Source: VXRD01 sp965232265
Lineage (GTDB): Bacteria; Latescibacterota; UBA2968
Length of the DNA: 64,000 nucleotides
Direction of reading: 5' to 3'
Assembly (NCBI GenBank): GCA_965232265.1
Contig: CBDDPH010000002.1
Location: 434,001 to 498,000, forward strand
The position numbers and the translations under genes were made by a program. Below the pieces are notes generated by a model. It was not told the origin of the DNA. It saw only the letters and a program-made list of their open reading frames with translations, and made no database searches. This document shows positions 31,890-40,951 of this stretch, one piece after another. Positions within the stretch are counted from its first letter, which is position 1. The number at the start of each line of letters is the position of its first letter.

Positions 31890-34322
31890 CTACTTAATCA
31901 CCACAAAAGTACCGCGCTGGATCTTGTTTTCGCTGCCCGGGGTTTCGGATACGACGACGAAGTAGTACAGTCCGGTCTGGATTTCACCAGCTAGATTGTA
32001 CGTCACCTGCCGAAACGAGGCTTCGCCCCGGTCTGGATTATCGTGCGTGAGGGTATAGACCCTGTCGCCAGATGCCGAAAAGATGTGGATTTTGCACTGT
32101 TGGGGAATCCCCACAAAGCGCAGGTTTCGGCTTCTGGGATAGTTATGCTTGTCATCTACGAAATAGGGATTGGGCACCACCGTTACTTTTCGGTCGAGCT
32201 GATCGGTCTCGGAGGTGGTCGGCTGGAAGGGCCGTCTGTCATCGGCGTCGTAGGTGCGTGCAGTGGCAGGTCCCCATCCGCTCTCGTATCCACCCGTGGC
32301 ATTGGCGCGTGCTCTGCCCGTGGGCAGATCTCCTATCGCCATTCCGCCGCCCATCCAGTCGCTATATCCGCTGTTGTAGGGCCGCACCGAGTAGTGATAT
32401 GCAAACCCAGCGGCCGTATCCAGATCTTCATACGTGTACTTCCCACCAGCGAGCGACCACTGGCCGTTGAGGCTGGAACCGCTTTGGCCCTTCAACACGG
32501 TGTCGTGCAATTTCCATGGACCCCATCCGAACCAAGTGGAGCGATAGACGCGGTAGCCCGCGATGTCCTGTTGCCCGGTGTAGGGATTGACTGCGCGGTC
32601 GGCATCGTCAATCCACGAAATCTGTTGGCGGGCAAATCCGCTGGAAGTCAGGTCATCGGCGGCGATAAACGCATTCGTAGGTGCTGGTGGATGGTGAAAA
32701 TTGGAATCGTAAATAAAGTGCGCGAGTTGCAGATTCTCATAAGCCGCTTGCTCGCCCAGGGTTTTGAATTCTTGGATCTTTGTTTCTACCGGCACATCCG
32801 AACGATCCCAGGTCAGTATATCCTGATTCTTTATCTGAGCCGGGTGACCGGCGACATAAGCCATCACGATCTTGGCGCTTTCGCCTGCCTGAAGCGTGTA
32901 CGGACCATAGACTTGCGAGAAAATATAAAATTTTCGGTCATCTACGTTGCTCTCGTTCGGGTTGTCTTTGGTTCCCCCTTTTAGCATGTCACCATACATC
33001 TGGGACTCGGTGTCTTTTTCCGTATAGGGGTCGTCAAAGTCGTCTTTGGACCGCGCCTGCCACCACTGCGCCGAGAAGGGCTGGTCGCCCTGCGGCTGGA
33101 CGTATTTGCCCATGTCCCGGCTGTTAAAGGCGTGTAGCCCCGGGGCATCGGTAAACGCGATGGGTGCCATCACGATGTGTTGCGGTGCTCGAAGCTGGCC
33201 TTCGGCTGCATCAACCGCATCCGAATCGGTATGGCCCAGTCGTTGGAAATACGGGTCGCCCGTATCGTCGTATGGCGACAATGGGTTGTCGGAATCGCGG
33301 AAGATGCTGGCTTTATACCCGGGGGCAAACGCACCCGCGTAGTTGCTCGCATCGGAATAAAAGTAAATATCATCCACTCCGCGACCTCCCGACGTCACAT
33401 AACCATCCCAGCCAAAGGCTTGCATAACGCCCATTGCTGCGGACACCCAAGAGTTTACAAACGAAAAATAGACATCGTGCTGCGTAGGTGTGCCGCCGGG
33501 ATTGTCTTCTTGCCCATCCCCGTCAAAATCACCCGTATTGGTGAATGTCAAATCTACGAGATAAAAATCGTCAAAGTCCGGGTGGCTCCAATTATAGATC
33601 CGCCGCGTCACCTGAATGCCCTGCTTGATATGCACCCATTGTGCAATAATGGTCTCTTCGGGAATTGACAGATCGGCGATATAGCCACTCAGATTGTAGT
33701 TTGCAATGACCACAGGACCGGTTTTGGAGGGATCTAACTCGTTTCCGTAATAACTTCCAAAATCTGCCTGTGTCACACCGGGCCAGTAATTGGACAGGGT
33801 CGGTTCTGATCCACCACCGCTCCAGCCGCCCGAAGTGGCAAGCACGTTTGAGGCATCTCCGAGTGTCCGCAGTGGGTTGGGCACGCCCCAGTGTTCTTCT
33901 TCGTTGCCTCTGGGATCATAAGGCAATGGACGGATAAAGTCCCTGATCCACGGCGAGGGCCGTGGCCCGGTCAAACTGATTTGTCCGTCGGATGTCAAAA
34001 TCCACAAACCATCGCCCATCGAGGTTTTGTAGTCGTTATAGACCTGGGATTTTGGTCCGCTCGTGAATTGCGACAGAACTTGTCCGAAAGAACCCGGTCC
34101 CACGCCATTGTGGGGATAGGCATTTCGGTCGCCGCCGCGGTTGATTTCGGGATTGCCGCCCTGGATACCCATGTTGTTCCAGGAATTGGAGATCAATGCC
34201 CTGGTATTTTCCCTGAAAGGGATTATGTTCGGGTCGAATTGCGCTGTGGCATCGGTAGCTATAAGAGCACCCACCGCAGCGCATATTGCGACCCATCCTG
34301 TAAAAATTTTAAATCGCGTCAT
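31890..34322 (-). CDS. Large secreted protein with Por/FlgD-like C-terminal domain
   Basis: 810 residues from the ATG at 34322, with GAGGAA just upstream; the open frame extends further but without a better start. A signal peptide ends near ATDATAQ. The body is beta-rich and full of aromatic and glycine residues. It includes a Ca-binding-like loop (TGDFDGDGQEDNPGG) and a fibronectin-like segment (QQISWIDDADR...YRVYRSTW). The C-terminal about 95 residues (VTVVPNPYFVDD...IHIFSASGDRVYTL...GEIQTGLYYFVVVSE) match the Por-sorting/FlgD-Ig type. It lies between the TonB receptor and the PorV-like gene, suggesting a surface-exposed partner of one of them. Confidence 0.75.
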   Translation of the reverse strand: MTRFKIFTGWVAICAAVGALIATDATAQFDPNIIPFRENTRALISNSWNNMGIQGGNPEINRGGDRNAYPHNGVGPGSFGQVLSQFTSGPKSQVYNDYKTSMGDGLWILTSDGQISLTGPRPSPWIRDFIRPLPYDPRGNEEEHWGVPNPLRTLGDASNVLATSGGWSGGGSEPTLSNYWPGVTQADFGSYYGNELDPSKTGPVVIANYNLSGYIADLSIPEETIIAQWVHIKQGIQVTRRIYNWSHPDFDDFYLVDLTFTNTGDFDGDGQEDNPGGTPTQHDVYFSFVNSWVSAAMGVMQAFGWDGYVTSGGRGVDDIYFYSDASNYAGAFAPGYKASIFRDSDNPLSPYDDTGDPYFQRLGHTDSDAVDAAEGQLRAPQHIVMAPIAFTDAPGLHAFNSRDMGKYVQPQGDQPFSAQWWQARSKDDFDDPYTEKDTESQMYGDMLKGGTKDNPNESNVDDRKFYIFSQVYGPYTLQAGESAKIVMAYVAGHPAQIKNQDILTWDRSDVPVETKIQEFKTLGEQAAYENLQLAHFIYDSNFHHPPAPTNAFIAADDLTSSGFARQQISWIDDADRAVNPYTGQQDIAGYRVYRSTWFGWGPWKLHDTVLKGQSGSSLNGQWSLAGGKYTYEDLDTAAGFAYHYSVRPYNSGYSDWMGGGMAIGDLPTGRARANATGGYESGWGPATARTYDADDRRPFQPTTSETDQLDRKVTVVPNPYFVDDKHNYPRSRNLRFVGIPQQCKIHIFSASGDRVYTLTHDNPDRGEASFRQVTYNLAGEIQTGLYYFVVVSETPGSENKIQRGTFVVIK

Positions 34323-34396
34323 AGTATTCCTCGCCCTCCATGTCGGGTTTCGGAAAGGGTATGCGAGTGGGCTACAAGACCCACTCGCACAACCCG

Positions 34397-37300
34397 CTAC
34401 CAATTAAATCGCACGCCTACCTGGGTCAATCTGGGTGTGTGCGCGTAAGTGCGATCGCGCACGTCGCCGTATTGCAGGTAGGTGCTGTCGGTCGGTCGGG
34501 GTCCGTCAACCCCGTAGTAGGTGTAGTCATTCCTATTGGTTGGACTCGTTCGGTCTTTCTGATTAAACAGATTGCGTATATCCAGGAAGACCGAGGTCTG
34601 AACCCGGGACGTCATGGCAAAGGTCCTTTCCAATGCCAAGTCTGTGCGAGAGTCCATAGCCAGTTCGCGGTAGGGCCGCACGCCACCTTCTGGCGGGGCA
34701 TAGCGGAACAAGCCACCCGTTTCAACCCGCGTGACCAAGTTGATGCGCGTATTGCGCAACACTTTGCTGACGATGGCACCGCCCCGTTCGTAATCGGCCG
34801 GGAAGGATGCCAGCATTGAGGCGGTTCCAAACTGCCTTCGATCTCCTCCGCGAGGTTTCAGGAATAGCTGCGTATAACCACCCGTGAGCAGGTAAACGCC
34901 CTTATCTTTGGTCGGTCCCTCGAGGGGGCGCATGCCATCCCATTCGCCCGTACCCAGGGTAGCACCATAAGCCAAGCGCTCGCCGTGTGACTCGTATCGG
35001 CTATTGGCACGATCAGCAATCAGGTCGATGTCTTCCTGCGACATCATTCTGGGCACTTCGCTGCCCGAGGAGTGGGGCTCCCATTCTACCCACAAATCGG
35101 GAACCGGCACGCCAAATTCGGGATGCGTATAGGCAATGTTGACAGCAGCTCTTCTAACGCCTTCCTCATCCATGTAGATGTTGCGTATCACGTTGCCGCG
35201 CTTGCCCGTGGTAAATGACGCCCACTGGTAGTTATAGGACAGATTGAATGAGAAATTGTGGCTGAACCGCTTGCGCAATGCGAGTTCCACGCCCCGCGTA
35301 TCCCCATAAGCACCGTTGTCCAGGGTGCGAGAATAGCGAATGGAACTGATGCGCGGTCCCTGCCAAGTTTCGTTGGGATAATGGGTGAATTGCTCGACCT
35401 CAGAGCGATAATAAGCCGTTAGTGCTATGGTATAGTCCGAAACAAAGTTCCAGTCTGCCCCCACTTCAAATGCGGTGGTTTTGGCGGGGCGCAACAGGTG
35501 CGTGCCATTTCGACCGCTATACGTGGTTTCCAGGTTGTTGTAGCGCTCTGTGTCGTCGATGCGGCCGTTGCCGTTGACATCTCTGTCTTCGGCTTTGCCC
35601 GCTACCCAGAAGTCTTCGCCAAAGTAGAACCACAGGTCAGCCCATTGCAGATAAACACCCGATGAGAACCGGAATTGCGCCCGTTCGGTGATGGGATGCG
35701 AAATTCCGATGCGGGGGCTAAAGACCACATGCCAGGGTGCCTGTGTTGACCAGATCGATCCCTCATTATAGGCGTAATCTCGCGCCAGGGTAGGTCTGCG
35801 GAACATTTCGGAACCGCGGGCACTACCGAACGTTATTCTGCGGGCATTGGGATTGAAAGCATCCATACGCAGGCCCAGGTTCACGATCATGCCCTCAAAT
35901 TCCATCTTGTCTTGCACGTAAGCATTGATGGAATACGGCTTGACGCCTTCCTCTCCGAACCGACCTTCATCTGCCACAAACATCAGATGCCGATCCGCAG
36001 GGGTGGCATTGGCGATGATCATCATCATGATGTCTCGGCGCATAAATTCAATACCGCCCTTGAGCAGGTGGCCCTTTGTCACCTGAGAAGTCAAATCGAC
36101 CTTCAAGCCCAGACGGTTGCGGTCGGCCACTTTCCAGCGGGCGGCTGTTCGCCCGGTGTTAAACCAGTTGGCGTCGCCCCTGTGGTTGACCGATGTTGCG
36201 TGATATACGCCGCTGGTATCTGTTAATGAGCGGCTGCGCGACACGCGCACTTCGTAAAATGTTTTGGGCGAGAGCGTGTGGGTGACAACCAGATATTGCA
36301 TTTCTTCGCTTTCCATGCGCTTTCCAGCCCCCGACCAATCTGGGGGTAAAAACAGATCCCGACCGCCGTTGCCCAAACCCCGATGCACGCCCGGAAGCGA
36401 ATCTGCCGTGCGGATATAGGGATCGGCCACGCCGTCTGACCAGTATTCGTATCCCTGGTAAAGCCCGCCCAGCTTGAGCTTCAGATTTGGGCTTGGCCTA
36501 AAGGTGAAGCTCCCGGAAAGCGTCAGGTTATCTGGACCCGTGGGAATAAATCTGTTGGTATCGTTGTAAAATCCCGTCTGCTTGGATCCCGGATAGCGAT
36601 TGGCTAAACGGCCGTGTTTGGCGGTGGCGACAAAGGAGACATTGGTGCCAATGGGCCCCGAGAGATTTGCCTCTGCATCCCAACCGCTGACTTCTGTGTA
36701 GTCCTCTCGAATATGCAGGGGTTCGCCAGCCAATTCTGTCAGGGTCTGGTTATCCAAACCCAGATCGGGGCGCCGTTCCGTCAGCCAGTTGGGATTGTCC
36801 CACTGCATTTTGTCTTGGTGTTGTGGGGCGTCATAGACATTCATACCCCAGTGCTTTTTCCCGGCAGGATCATAGCGAAATTCGCCCCAGCCATTGTACT
36901 GATTGCCGCCGTCTTTGGTCACGATTTGTACCACGCCGGCCTGTGCATTGCCAAACTCGGCGGGTGTTACACCGGTGAGCACTGACAATTCTTGAATTGC
37001 GCCGCGGTTCACGGTTCGGAACTGCCCGCCAGCACCCCGGCCATCGTTGTAGTTTATCCGTATGCCATCAACCATATAGGCCACGTCGCTACCCCATACA
37101 ACATCGCTGTAACCGGATCCGGGGCCGCCAACCCGACTGCCACGCAAGCGGTTGGTACCATCTACGGATACGCCGGGTTGCAGTTGTAAAAGCTCGGATG
37201 TGTTTCGCACGATGCTCAAAAGACGTTCGGTTTCTTCGACTGTTACGGTGTATTTACTCGTGGTTTTGTCCGGTTCCACGAGTGGACGATCGGCAACCAC

Positions 37301-37651
37301 GACCAGTTCGCCGAGTTCTACAGCGGCTTCCTTGAGCGTGAAATCCACGGTGACGGTCTGATCGACGATGACCAGCACGTCCTGCACCTGGACGGTTTCA
37401 TAACCGACGAGGGAACCGGTGAGGGTGACGCGCCCAGGGTCTGCCTGGATAATTGCGTAGTACCCATCGGCATCGGTGACAGCACCGCGCTGAGTGCCTT
37501 TGATCACGACGTTGGCACCCGGCAACGGCTGTCCGTTATTGTCTCGCACAACGCCGTTGACCTTACCCGTGCTGCCCGCCCACAGATCGCCGGTTCCTGC
37601 AAATAGGAAACCGATGGTCAGGAAACTAAAAAACAACAGTCTGTGCTTCAT
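34397..37651 (-). CDS. TonB-dependent receptor with CarboxypepD_reg-like domain
   Basis: 1084 residues. A signal peptide (MKHRLLFFSFLTIGFLFAGT) precedes a CarboxypepD_reg-like domain (GKVNGVVRDNNGQPLPGANVVIKGT...GYETVQVQ, about 28-110), then a plug (VEPDKTTSKYTVTVEETERLL, MVDGIRINYNDGRG, AEFGNAQAGVVQIVTKDGG) and a 22-strand barrel ending in RLTQVGVRFNW with the terminal aromatic. This is the SusC/FCB-type receptor that takes up large substrates with TonB energy. AAGGAGG precedes the ATG. No SusD-like gene is adjacent. The TPR/TonB lipoprotein at 3776 is the only TonB domain in the window. Confidence 0.92.
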   Translation of the reverse strand: MKHRLLFFSFLTIGFLFAGTGDLWAGSTGKVNGVVRDNNGQPLPGANVVIKGTQRGAVTDADGYYAIIQADPGRVTLTGSLVGYETVQVQDVLVIVDQTVTVDFTLKEAAVELGELVVVADRPLVEPDKTTSKYTVTVEETERLLSIVRNTSELLQLQPGVSVDGTNRLRGSRVGGPGSGYSDVVWGSDVAYMVDGIRINYNDGRGAGGQFRTVNRGAIQELSVLTGVTPAEFGNAQAGVVQIVTKDGGNQYNGWGEFRYDPAGKKHWGMNVYDAPQHQDKMQWDNPNWLTERRPDLGLDNQTLTELAGEPLHIREDYTEVSGWDAEANLSGPIGTNVSFVATAKHGRLANRYPGSKQTGFYNDTNRFIPTGPDNLTLSGSFTFRPSPNLKLKLGGLYQGYEYWSDGVADPYIRTADSLPGVHRGLGNGGRDLFLPPDWSGAGKRMESEEMQYLVVTHTLSPKTFYEVRVSRSRSLTDTSGVYHATSVNHRGDANWFNTGRTAARWKVADRNRLGLKVDLTSQVTKGHLLKGGIEFMRRDIMMMIIANATPADRHLMFVADEGRFGEEGVKPYSINAYVQDKMEFEGMIVNLGLRMDAFNPNARRITFGSARGSEMFRRPTLARDYAYNEGSIWSTQAPWHVVFSPRIGISHPITERAQFRFSSGVYLQWADLWFYFGEDFWVAGKAEDRDVNGNGRIDDTERYNNLETTYSGRNGTHLLRPAKTTAFEVGADWNFVSDYTIALTAYYRSEVEQFTHYPNETWQGPRISSIRYSRTLDNGAYGDTRGVELALRKRFSHNFSFNLSYNYQWASFTTGKRGNVIRNIYMDEEGVRRAAVNIAYTHPEFGVPVPDLWVEWEPHSSGSEVPRMMSQEDIDLIADRANSRYESHGERLAYGATLGTGEWDGMRPLEGPTKDKGVYLLTGGYTQLFLKPRGGDRRQFGTASMLASFPADYERGGAIVSKVLRNTRINLVTRVETGGLFRYAPPEGGVRPYRELAMDSRTDLALERTFAMTSRVQTSVFLDIRNLFNQKDRTSPTNRNDYTYYGVDGPRPTDSTYLQYGDVRDRTYAHTPRLTQVGVRFNW

Positions 37652-37679
37652 AGCACGACCTCCTTAAAGAGTGAATGGA

Positions 37680-38393
37680 TTAACGCCAGAAATAAAACTT
37701 AACTCCGGCTCCTATATCGAAGAACATTAGCGGGCGAGCGCGTTCCAAATCGTAAAAGAGCATGGGTCTCAATTCGCCCACGACAAAGTTTAAGCGCCCG
37801 CGCACATCCAGACTGATATTATCGGTGACAAATGCCTCCATACCCGCACCTGTGGTGATTGCTATGGTGGTGCGTTTGTCGATTTGCGGATCCATTACGG
37901 CGTTTAAGTCGATGGGATCGCTGGTTTGAGCCGGCCACACCAGATTGCTGTTTTCGGCGTTATAACGAAAGAAACCACCGCCGAGGGCGATATAATGGCG
38001 ATAGTCTTTTGCCCGAAATCCGTGTTGCCGATTCTCCTCACCCACAAAGACGAGCGCGTTTACGGCTACGCTGTTGAAGGTCATTGTCGATGAAGCGTTG
38101 GGGCTGGTGTATTCGAGACCGTCAATCGGATATACAAACGGTTTGGACGCGAGTTTCCCGTTGTCGAATTTGGAATAGTGGTATTCCACTTCAACGGTTA
38201 CGAGGTCGCTGGCCACGTAGTTCACGTTTATGCCGTATTTCCCCGCCTGGTCGTAGCGGTCCCGCAAATTGGATAGGGGGACGTGATAATTGGCAAATCC
38301 ACCGAGACCCCATTTGCTTTGCTGGGCAAATAGATCACCCGATACAAGTACTAGTAATACGCTCACTAGGAAAGAAGCTAAGGTGCGTGTCAT
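37680..38393 (-). CDS. Small outer-membrane beta-barrel protein
   Basis: 237 residues. A signal peptide (ending GDLFAQQ) is followed by alternating amphipathic strands, for example WGLGGFANYHVPLSNL, VEVEYHYSKF, HYIALGGGFFRYN and MFFDIGAGVKFYFWR with a terminal aromatic region. It fits the outer-membrane beta-barrel (OMP_b-brl) superfamily. It is the first gene after the promoter at 38582-38611 and lies 28 bases upstream of the TonB receptor. Confidence 0.8.
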   Translation of the reverse strand: MTRTLASFLVSVLLVLVSGDLFAQQSKWGLGGFANYHVPLSNLRDRYDQAGKYGINVNYVASDLVTVEVEYHYSKFDNGKLASKPFVYPIDGLEYTSPNASSTMTFNSVAVNALVFVGEENRQHGFRAKDYRHYIALGGGFFRYNAENSNLVWPAQTSDPIDLNAVMDPQIDKRTTIAITTGAGMEAFVTDNISLDVRGRLNFVVGELRPMLFYDLERARPLMFFDIGAGVKFYFWR

Positions 38394-38581
38394 AAACTCT
38401 CCTTTCTACAGCTTAAAACTGCGGTGATGCAATTCTTCTGTTATACGTTTGACGAGATACTAATATGTGAACCCGGACTATTCAGTGCATTGGCCTCACC
38501 TCATTTCTTTTGTTTAGAAATTTTAATAATAAATAAAAATAAAACTTAACAAGACTTAAAAAAAACAATGATTTATACACC

Positions 38582-38611
38582 ATGATAGCTCTATTGATAT
38601 GAATATGTCAA
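38582..38611 (-). promoter_or_regulatory. Promoter of the outer-membrane operon
   Basis: On the minus strand TTGACA (38606-38611) and TATCAT (38582-38587) are 18 bases apart, within a strongly AT-rich gap (38394-38670) that contains no gene. It would give a leader of about 180 bases before the barrel gene. Four genes follow without another obvious promoter. Confidence 0.7.
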
Positions 38612-38670
38612 GCCTTTTTTAATTTCGTTATAAACTTTTCAAAAAAAATTTCAAATCCTGTTGTACGCAA

Positions 38671-40164
38671 TCAGGACGTCAATTTGTCGAATAGGTTTTT
38701 TACCTCTTTTTCTTTTTCCGGGGTGCGCGTTCCAATCCATCCTTCGCCGAAGTACAGACACAGGCCAACGAGAATTTCGCCGCCGGTATAAATGGCGAAG
38801 TTGTCCGTTATTTGTACGAGGATGGCATAGGTCAGCAACCCGCCTGCGAGAGCCAATATCGCGCCCCGCGCTGTGGGTTTTCGAAAGAGCATGCCGAACA
38901 TCAACGGTATTGCTATGGGGGATAGAAGTGCCCCAAATATCTGGACGGTTGCGGTGAATACTTTTTCTGCGCCTTTGCTTTCGGCGATGATAACGCCTGT
39001 GATAATGATGGCGATGCCAAAGATCAATGTGACGATTTTGCCGACGCGGAAGAGTGCTTGCTGTGTCCATGCGCGCTTGATGTTGCGCTGATAAATATCT
39101 TTTGTGAATACGGCTGCGAGCGCGTTGAGGTCGCTGTCGATCATGGACATGGTGGCGGCGAACATGGAACAGATCAAGAGGCCGATTAATCCGGGCATGA
39201 GTCCTGAGAGTACGCGCTGGGCCATTAATACATAAGTTTGCTGGAGGTCAAAGCCGGGCAGGGGCGCGAGCGTTACGGGGTCGAAGTATTCGGTGAGTAT
39301 TAACGGCGCGGCCCAGGCGGGCAGGAAGATGACGATGGGGTATAGCAGGTAGAGGAATCCCGAGAGGAGTGCGGCTTTTTGGGTGTCTCGCGGGTCGGAT
39401 ACGGAGATGAATCGCTGCGCCAATCCCCAGGTGGCACCGTTGTAACTGAAGATGACGACGATGAGATAGACAAACCAGAAGTCTATCCCAATGCCCGCTG
39501 CTGCGTTGAAGAATGCGCCGCGTTCAGCGGGTAACTGTTCCCACAGGGGGTTCCATCCGCCGATGTTGTCGAGTACGAGATAGAGGACGATTAAGCTGAT
39601 GACGAGCTGGACGACAAATTGGATCAGGTCGGTTAATACCGCGGCCCACAGTCCGCCTATGAGTACATATACCACGGTGATTATACCTGCGACCAGTACG
39701 ACGGGTAATACGGCCCAGCCCGTGACTGTTTGTACGATTATGGAAATCGCGTAGAGTTTGATGCCGAGGTCTATGAATTTGACGCCGATGCCGGAGACCG
39801 CGACCAGGAAACGCACGGAGTTGCCGTATCGCGCTTCGAGATATTCCACGGGTGTGAGCACTTTGAGGCGAGACCAGCGCGGCGCCCAGACGACGCAGCC
39901 GATCATCAGGGCGATAAAACACGATAGGGAGAATAGCGTCCACATGCTGAATCCGGCGGTCGCTGCCCGTCCCGCAAAGCCCACGAAGACGACTGCGCTG
40001 TATCCAGAGACGTGGTGGGATATGGCGGCCATCCACCAGGGTAGGTTGTGTCCGGCGGCGAAATACGCATCTATGTCCTGCGATTTTCGTTTGGCAACGC
40101 CGCCCACCCAGGCCATGAGCAGGGCGTAGAGGAGGATGACGATGAAGTCTGTGGGTGATAGCAT
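38671..40164 (-). CDS. Sodium:solute symporter (SSS family)
   Basis: 497 residues with 13 or so membrane helices. SSS-family blocks include KRKSQDIDAYFAAGHNLPWWMAAISHHVSGYSAVVFVGFAG at the first discontinuous helix and LTPVEYLEARYGNSVRFLVAV. The family imports sugars, amino acids or carboxylates with Na+. It starts 3 bases after the stop of the cysteine hydrolase, so translation is coupled, and the group probably imports what the upstream enzymes release. Confidence 0.92.
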   Translation of the reverse strand: MLSPTDFIVILLYALLMAWVGGVAKRKSQDIDAYFAAGHNLPWWMAAISHHVSGYSAVVFVGFAGRAATAGFSMWTLFSLSCFIALMIGCVVWAPRWSRLKVLTPVEYLEARYGNSVRFLVAVSGIGVKFIDLGIKLYAISIIVQTVTGWAVLPVVLVAGIITVVYVLIGGLWAAVLTDLIQFVVQLVISLIVLYLVLDNIGGWNPLWEQLPAERGAFFNAAAGIGIDFWFVYLIVVIFSYNGATWGLAQRFISVSDPRDTQKAALLSGFLYLLYPIVIFLPAWAAPLILTEYFDPVTLAPLPGFDLQQTYVLMAQRVLSGLMPGLIGLLICSMFAATMSMIDSDLNALAAVFTKDIYQRNIKRAWTQQALFRVGKIVTLIFGIAIIITGVIIAESKGAEKVFTATVQIFGALLSPIAIPLMFGMLFRKPTARGAILALAGGLLTYAILVQITDNFAIYTGGEILVGLCLYFGEGWIGTRTPEKEKEVKNLFDKLTS

Positions 40165-40167
40165 GAT

Positions 40168-40941
40168 TTACCCCGGCAGTCCCGCGATGAGTTCTTCCGA
40201 TGTCAAAGAGTAGTGTCCGAACATTTCCAGGAAGAGTACGGCGCCTCGGGTTTGGCCGAGGCTTTCGTGTGTTTCAAAGGATTCCATTCCCGTGGTGCAG
40301 TCCCGCAGGAGGATGATTTCATATCCGCGGCGGCCCATTGCGAGGGTTCCGTAGTCTCTCATCAAGATGCAGGCGTTGGTGTTGAAGCCGAGATAGAAGA
40401 GGAAGAGTATGCCCTGTTTTTTGCACCAGCGGTGGAGTTCTTCGCCTGTGGAGATGACGGCTTCCTGCCCTTCGACCTGTACGAGAGGATGCATTGCGAG
40501 TCTGGCGCGGGTTTCGGTGAGTTCTTCTTCGCGCGGTTCTATGGGCCGCGCATAGTGTTCATAGATTCCCGTTTTGCTGCGAAATTCAGCCGGGGGCCAG
40601 TTGTTTTTGGCGTTGGTGGATACTTCTCCCTTTTCGATCAGGTTCACCCAGGATGGATGCGATTCAGCCAGGCGAGGTGCCGGGGCGTGAACGATGGGCA
40701 TTTCCACTTTTCGACAGGCGTGTAGGAGGGGGACGATGTTGTTGTGTACGATTTCCTCGGATCGAGCTTTCGTGTCTTTCAGGTAGTGATGCGACCACAC
40801 ATCGACCAGCACAAGTGCGGTTTGCGCGAGTGGGATTTTCCAGTTGAGGTGGGCATAGCTCGTGTTCTTTTCGATCCAGACGACGCCTTTGTCAACGTGC
40901 CAGCGATAGTAGCGAGGGGCGATGGTTATTTTGTTTTTCAT
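40168..40941 (-). CDS. Isochorismatase-like cysteine hydrolase
   Basis: 257 residues from the ATG at 40941, chosen for the AAAGGAGG 4 bases upstream. The isochorismatase fold is recognised by TALVLVDVWSHHYL (catalytic Asp) and GFNTNACILMRDYGTLAMGRRGYEIILLRDCTTGMES (nucleophile Cys). The family cleaves amide or ester bonds in small molecules. The 30-residue N-terminal extension is unusual. It lies 10 bases after the 799-residue gene and 3 before the symporter. The substrate is unknown. Confidence 0.82.
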   Translation of the reverse strand: MKNKITIAPRYYRWHVDKGVVWIEKNTSYAHLNWKIPLAQTALVLVDVWSHHYLKDTKARSEEIVHNNIVPLLHACRKVEMPIVHAPAPRLAESHPSWVNLIEKGEVSTNAKNNWPPAEFRSKTGIYEHYARPIEPREEELTETRARLAMHPLVQVEGQEAVISTGEELHRWCKKQGILFLFYLGFNTNACILMRDYGTLAMGRRGYEIILLRDCTTGMESFETHESLGQTRGAVLFLEMFGHYSLTSEELIAGLPG

Positions 40942-40951
40942 ACGTCCTCCT

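Noticed and set aside
32043..32984. 313-residue open frame antisense to the secreted CTD protein
   Set aside because: No start signal and no motif; the opposite strand has a signal peptide and a domain.
34323..34403. Upstream extension of the secreted CTD protein to 34403
   Set aside because: The ATG at 34322 has GAGGAA and is followed by a proper signal peptide; the extension overlaps the receptor gene end.
38640..38662. A-rich GAAAAGTT/AAAAAAAATTTC stem as terminator of the symporter gene
   Set aside because: Stem is AT-only and too weak to call.
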